Below, piece after piece: positions 5,506 through 7,358 of a stretch of DNA of 7,358 nucleotides. A program made the translations under genes and the position numbers. The stretch is from JAKATY01 sp038876335 (GTDB lineage Archaea > Micrarchaeota > Micrarchaeia > Micrarchaeales > Micrarchaeaceae): positions 1 to 7,358 of the forward strand of contig JAVYYS010000030.1 in the NCBI GenBank assembly GCA_038876335.1, given 5' to 3'. Under the pieces are notes generated by a model. That model saw nothing but the letters and a program-made list of their open reading frames with translations. It was not told the origin of the DNA and ran no database searches. Position 1 is the first letter of the stretch. Each line of letters begins with the position of its first letter.

Positions 5506-6804
5506 CTATCCTATTCTACTCTTGCCCATGTATGGCACAAGAACTTCAGGAACAGCGATGCTGCCGCTTTTCTCATCGTAATAATTCTCAACTATCGCCG
5601 CAAGCGTTCTCTCCACTGCTATGCCAGTCGCGTTTAGCGTGTGTACGTACTTCCTCTCTCCACCCTCATCATACTTTATATCTAGCCTCCTACTTTGCCA
5701 GTCTGTGCAATTAGACGCAGAAGTAAGCTCCCTATACCTGCTCTGACTTGGGAACCAGCCTTCTATATCTATCTTCTTAGCTGCGACAACTCCCATCTCG
5801 CCCGTGCACATCTCTACCACATGGTACGGAAGTCCTAGCTTCTGGAAGAGCTCCTCCTCATTGGCTACTAGCTCTTTGAAATACATGGGAGAATCCTCTT
5901 CCCTGCAGAATATAAACTGCTCAACTTTCTCGAATTGGTGCACTCTGAATATCCCTTTTGTGTCCTTGCCATGGGCGCCTGCTTCCCTCCTGAAGCACGG
6001 GCTTACACCTACGTACTTGAGGGGCAGTTCCTTTGCAGAAAACAATTCTCCTGTGTGCATAGCTGCGATAGCGTGTTCCGATGTTGCAATCAGAAAAAGA
6101 TTGTCTTCAACTCTTTCATAGTCTTTCCTTTTCTCCGCTTCTTCGCTGCCTGTAACTCTGTAAAGCGCGTCTTCGAAATCACCAAGGCTTGTCACTCCCA
6201 TATAATGCTCCTTTCTAAGCATATAAGGCGGAAGCACCGGGACGAATCCTTTTTTTGATAGTTCGTCCAGAGCAAATTTTTCGAGGGCGATTCCAAGATG
6301 TACGAGGTCACCTTTGAGGTAATAAAATCTTGCTCCTGCCGCCTTGGCCGCTCTCTCTATATCCACCAATCCTAACTTTTCAAGTATGTCAGAATGTGAA
6401 AGCGCAGATTTCTTTGAAGTTTCTCCCCATTTTTTGATTTCTGTGTTGTCACCCTCATCTTTTCCATACTTTACTGATTCATCGAGTATATTAGGGATGT
6501 TCCATAGCAGTTCGCTGATCCTAGCCTCATAGCTTGGGAGCTCACTTTCCACTTCTTCAATTTTAAGTTTTGTCTCCTGCAACGACTTTATTATTTCAGT
6601 TGCGTTGCCTCCTTTCTTCTTGGACTCACTTATCTCAAGGCTTGCCTTATTTCTCTTTGCCTGAAGCTCCTGGAGTTCAGTCTTAAGCCTTCTCCATTCT
6701 TCGTCAAGCTTTAGCAGCTCCTCTAAGGGGTAGTCACTTTTTCTCTTTTGGAGCGAAGCCTTTATAGCTTCAAGGTTGTCTCTCACATATTTTGTGGTTA
6801 TCAT
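5506..6804 (-). CDS. serS: Seryl-tRNA synthetase (common class II type)
   Basis: This enzyme charges tRNA-Ser (and tRNA-Sec where present) with serine using ATP. The 432-residue product has the N-terminal tRNA-binding antiparallel coiled coil (about residues 25-100, Lys/Glu/Leu-rich) followed by the class II catalytic core. Visible elements are T241-S-E243, which binds serine and adenylate; motif 2, CFRREAGAHGKDTKG (270-284); the YRELTSASNCTDWQSRR segment; and motif 3, LNATGIAVERT (390-400). It is the common form found in bacteria, eukaryotes and most archaea, not the divergent zinc-dependent methanogen form. The start is ATG 6804, because AGGTGA lies 8 bases upstream. The longer GTG start at 6816 would place its start codon inside that binding site. 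It is followed on the same strand by prf1 after 96 bases and diverges from tRNA-Leu. Nothing in the core looks damaged. Confidence 0.97.
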   Translation of the reverse strand: MITTKYVRDNLEAIKASLQKRKSDYPLEELLKLDEEWRRLKTELQELQAKRNKASLEISESKKKGGNATEIIKSLQETKLKIEEVESELPSYEARISELLWNIPNILDESVKYGKDEGDNTEIKKWGETSKKSALSHSDILEKLGLVDIERAAKAAGARFYYLKGDLVHLGIALEKFALDELSKKGFVPVLPPYMLRKEHYMGVTSLGDFEDALYRVTGSEEAEKRKDYERVEDNLFLIATSEHAIAAMHTGELFSAKELPLKYVGVSPCFRREAGAHGKDTKGIFRVHQFEKVEQFIFCREEDSPMYFKELVANEEELFQKLGLPYHVVEMCTGEMGVVAAKKIDIEGWFPSQSRYRELTSASNCTDWQSRRLDIKYDEGGERKYVHTLNATGIAVERTLAAIVENYYDEKSGSIAVPEVLVPYMGKSRIG

Positions 6805-6812
6805 TGCAGCTT

Positions 6813-6818
6813 TCACCT
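6813..6818 (-). promoter_or_regulatory. Ribosome binding site fixing the serS start
   Basis: The - strand AGGTGA lies 8 bases before ATG 6804. The alternative GTG start at 6816 is part of this motif, so the upstream start is very unlikely. Confidence 0.75.
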
Positions 6819-6841
6819 ATCTGCATCTGCATTATCTGCTC

Positions 6842-6892
6842 CACATATGCTGTGCGCTATTATACACATATTGCGTGCATACATACGTATAT
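6842..6892. other. Alternating pyrimidine-purine stretch between serS and tRNA-Leu
   Basis: The 178-base divergent gap (6805-6982) contains almost unbroken pyrimidine-purine alternation: 6842-6850, 6851-6857, 6861-6871 and 6872-6892, the last being 21 bases without a break. Such sequence is flexible and can adopt left-handed Z form under supercoiling. Whether it does so here cannot be told from sequence. Confidence 0.4.
6858..6865 (-). promoter_or_regulatory. Candidate TATA box of serS
   Basis: The - strand reads GTATAATA, which would start transcription near 6835 and leave a leader of about 30 bases containing the AGGTGA site. Competing candidates on the same strand are AAAAATATA near 6889-6897 and CTTTTTATT near 6910-6918, which resembles the elements before prf1 and the oxidoreductase gene but implies a leader of about 85 bases. 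Confidence 0.35.
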
Positions 6893-6950
6893 TTTTACGT
6901 TCAGCAAGCAATAAAAAGTGTTTGTTTAGTCGTTGCAATGATAGGCAAGG

Positions 6951-6959
6951 TATAAAAAG
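6951..6959 (+). promoter_or_regulatory. TATA box of tRNA-Leu
   Basis: TATAAAAAG is preceded by GCAAGG, a purine-rich BRE-like sequence. Its centre is 28 bases before the mature tRNA, so transcription would begin within a few bases of the tRNA 5' end. It matches the tRNA-Val promoter in its TATAAAAA core. Confidence 0.72.
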
Positions 6960-6982
6960 TAGAGCAGCAAAATAGCTGCAAT

Positions 6983-7067
6983 GCAGGGATGGCGGAGCTT
7001 GGTCAAACGCGCAAGGCTTAGGACCTTGTGCCTTAGGGCTGCGGGAGTTCAAATCTCCCTCCCTGCA
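6983..7067 (+). tRNA. tRNA-Leu (anticodon TAG)
   Basis: A complete 85-base class II tRNA without intron. The acceptor stem GCAGGGA (6983-6989) pairs with TCCCTGC (7060-7066); the discriminator is A7067 and no CCA is encoded. The anticodon stem CAAGG/CCTTG holds CTTAGGA, with anticodon TAG at 7019-7021, reading CUA and, by wobble, other CUN codons. The long variable arm (7029-7042) forms a short GCC/GGC stem, as expected for leucine tRNA. The T arm GGGAG-TTCAAAT-CTCCC is canonical. No T-rich terminator is seen directly after it. Confidence 0.96.
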
Positions 7068-7081
7068 TATCTAAGTCGTGT

Positions 7082-7258
7082 ATAGGTATAGATGACTTCT
7101 TATCAGATCTCGAGAAAATAGCTATAAGAATAGGCAGAATGGTGGAAGCAGAAGAGTTTCCTGCAGCACAAAAACCAGCATACAAGCTAATAGACTTTGG
7201 CTATGAAATAGAGATAAAACGCCCCTCTGCGCAGATTACAAATTACAGGAAGAGGTGA
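7082..7258 (+). pseudogene. Decayed CsaA-like tRNA-binding protein fragment
   Basis: One frame reads IDDFLSDLEKIAIRIGRMVE, then AEEFPAAQKPAYKL, IDFGYEIEIKRPSAQITNY and a TGA stop at 7256-7258. This matches the first half of CsaA, an OB-fold protein of about 110 residues related to the tRNA-binding domain at the end of some methionyl-tRNA synthetases (compare IDDF, RxGxxxxAEEFPEA, KLxIDFG, SSAQIT). The frame has no ATG, GTG or TTG where the protein should begin; the ATG at 7092 is out of frame and the first in-frame ATG (7139) would remove the opening strand. The second half is missing from this frame. After the stop, short stretches in other frames (ELLRLCGLCFAT, PQLGGFS) vaguely recall the CsaA tail, suggesting several frameshifts. 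It begins 15 bases after tRNA-Leu. A sequencing error or an unusual start codon cannot be excluded. Confidence 0.65.
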
Positions 7259-7263
7259 ACTGC

Positions 7264-7347
7264 TCCGCCTTTGCGGACTGTGCTTCGCCACATCCGCAAC
7301 TTGGGGGCTTCTCGCTTCAACGGCAATGCTTGCTTCCGCATGCGGAA
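7264..7347. repeat. Cluster of TCCGCA/TGCGGA palindromes
   Basis: TTGCGGA (7271-7277) pairs exactly with TCCGCAA (7293-7299). Inside it TGTG (7279-7282) pairs with CACA (7289-7292), giving an 11-pair hairpin with one bulged C and a six-base loop containing TTCG. An alternative hairpin uses TCCGC (7264-7268) with GCGGA (7273-7277). Further on, TTCCGCATGCGGAA (7334-7347) is a perfect 14-base palindrome followed by a T5 run (7351-7355). AATGCTT occurs on both sides of that palindrome. The cluster starts just after the stop in the CsaA-like fragment and may continue beyond the window. Confidence 0.55.
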
Positions 7348-7358
7348 TGCTTTTTATG

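Noticed and set aside
6813..7052. Open frame of 79 codons on the - strand overlapping tRNA-Leu and the serS leader
   Set aside because: It runs through a tRNA gene and two promoters and shows no protein-like composition.
7264..7347. CRISPR-like repeat
   Set aside because: The repeats are short, in both orientations and unevenly spaced, with no regular spacers.
7044..7358. tRNA-Leu as the attachment site of an integrated element
   Set aside because: No second copy of the tRNA 3' end and no integrase are visible in the window, although the pseudogene beside it keeps the idea open.

Overview
The window looks archaeal. It encodes an archaeal-type class I release factor (aRF1 with NIKS and GGQ motifs), an archaeal-type seryl-tRNA synthetase and a two-domain protein disulfide oxidoreductase. 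It also has two tRNA genes without an encoded CCA end, TATA-box promoters, and oligo-T tracts in place of hairpin terminators. The compact layout and the Ser/Asn-rich, sequon-dense, Cys-bearing exported proteins fit a DPANN-type lineage such as Micrarchaeota or Parvarchaeota. That placement is inference; no marker here fixes the taxon.

Left part (1-3147, all + strand). The C-terminal end of an unidentified protein is followed by a strong run of T tracts. A roughly 300-base gap without a gene follows, holding a gapped direct repeat and a TATA box. Next come two genes separated by only a few bases. The first encodes a 699-residue exported membrane protein with a signal peptide, a large Ser/Asn-rich ectodomain with eight cysteines, two membrane helices flanking a basic loop, and a second outside domain. 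The second encodes a 188-residue protein with one membrane helix and an outside domain. The outside C-terminal domains of both appear homologous: each has STIxCATxL, GTPxIFL and four cysteines in the same order. This pair is the least explained and most interesting part of the window.

Middle part (3148-4180). A protein disulfide oxidoreductase gene on the - strand runs tail to tail with the membrane pair. It diverges from a tRNA-Val(CAC) gene, which carries an unusual C at position 55 of its T loop.

Right part (4213-7358). Two translation genes lie on the - strand, serS and then prf1 downstream, with a T-rich element between them that may end one and start the other. A divergent intergenic region rich in alternating pyrimidine-purine steps separates serS from a class II tRNA-Leu(UAG) gene. 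Just after tRNA-Leu lies a decayed fragment of a CsaA-like tRNA-binding protein with no start codon and an early stop, followed by about 90 bases dense in TCCGCA/TGCGGA palindromes.

Functionally the right side is translation machinery: charging of serine, tRNAs for Val and Leu, and termination. The left side builds an envelope-associated, probably glycosylated and disulfide-bonded pair. The oxidoreductase lies between them; any link to the Cys-rich membrane pair is only suggested by position.
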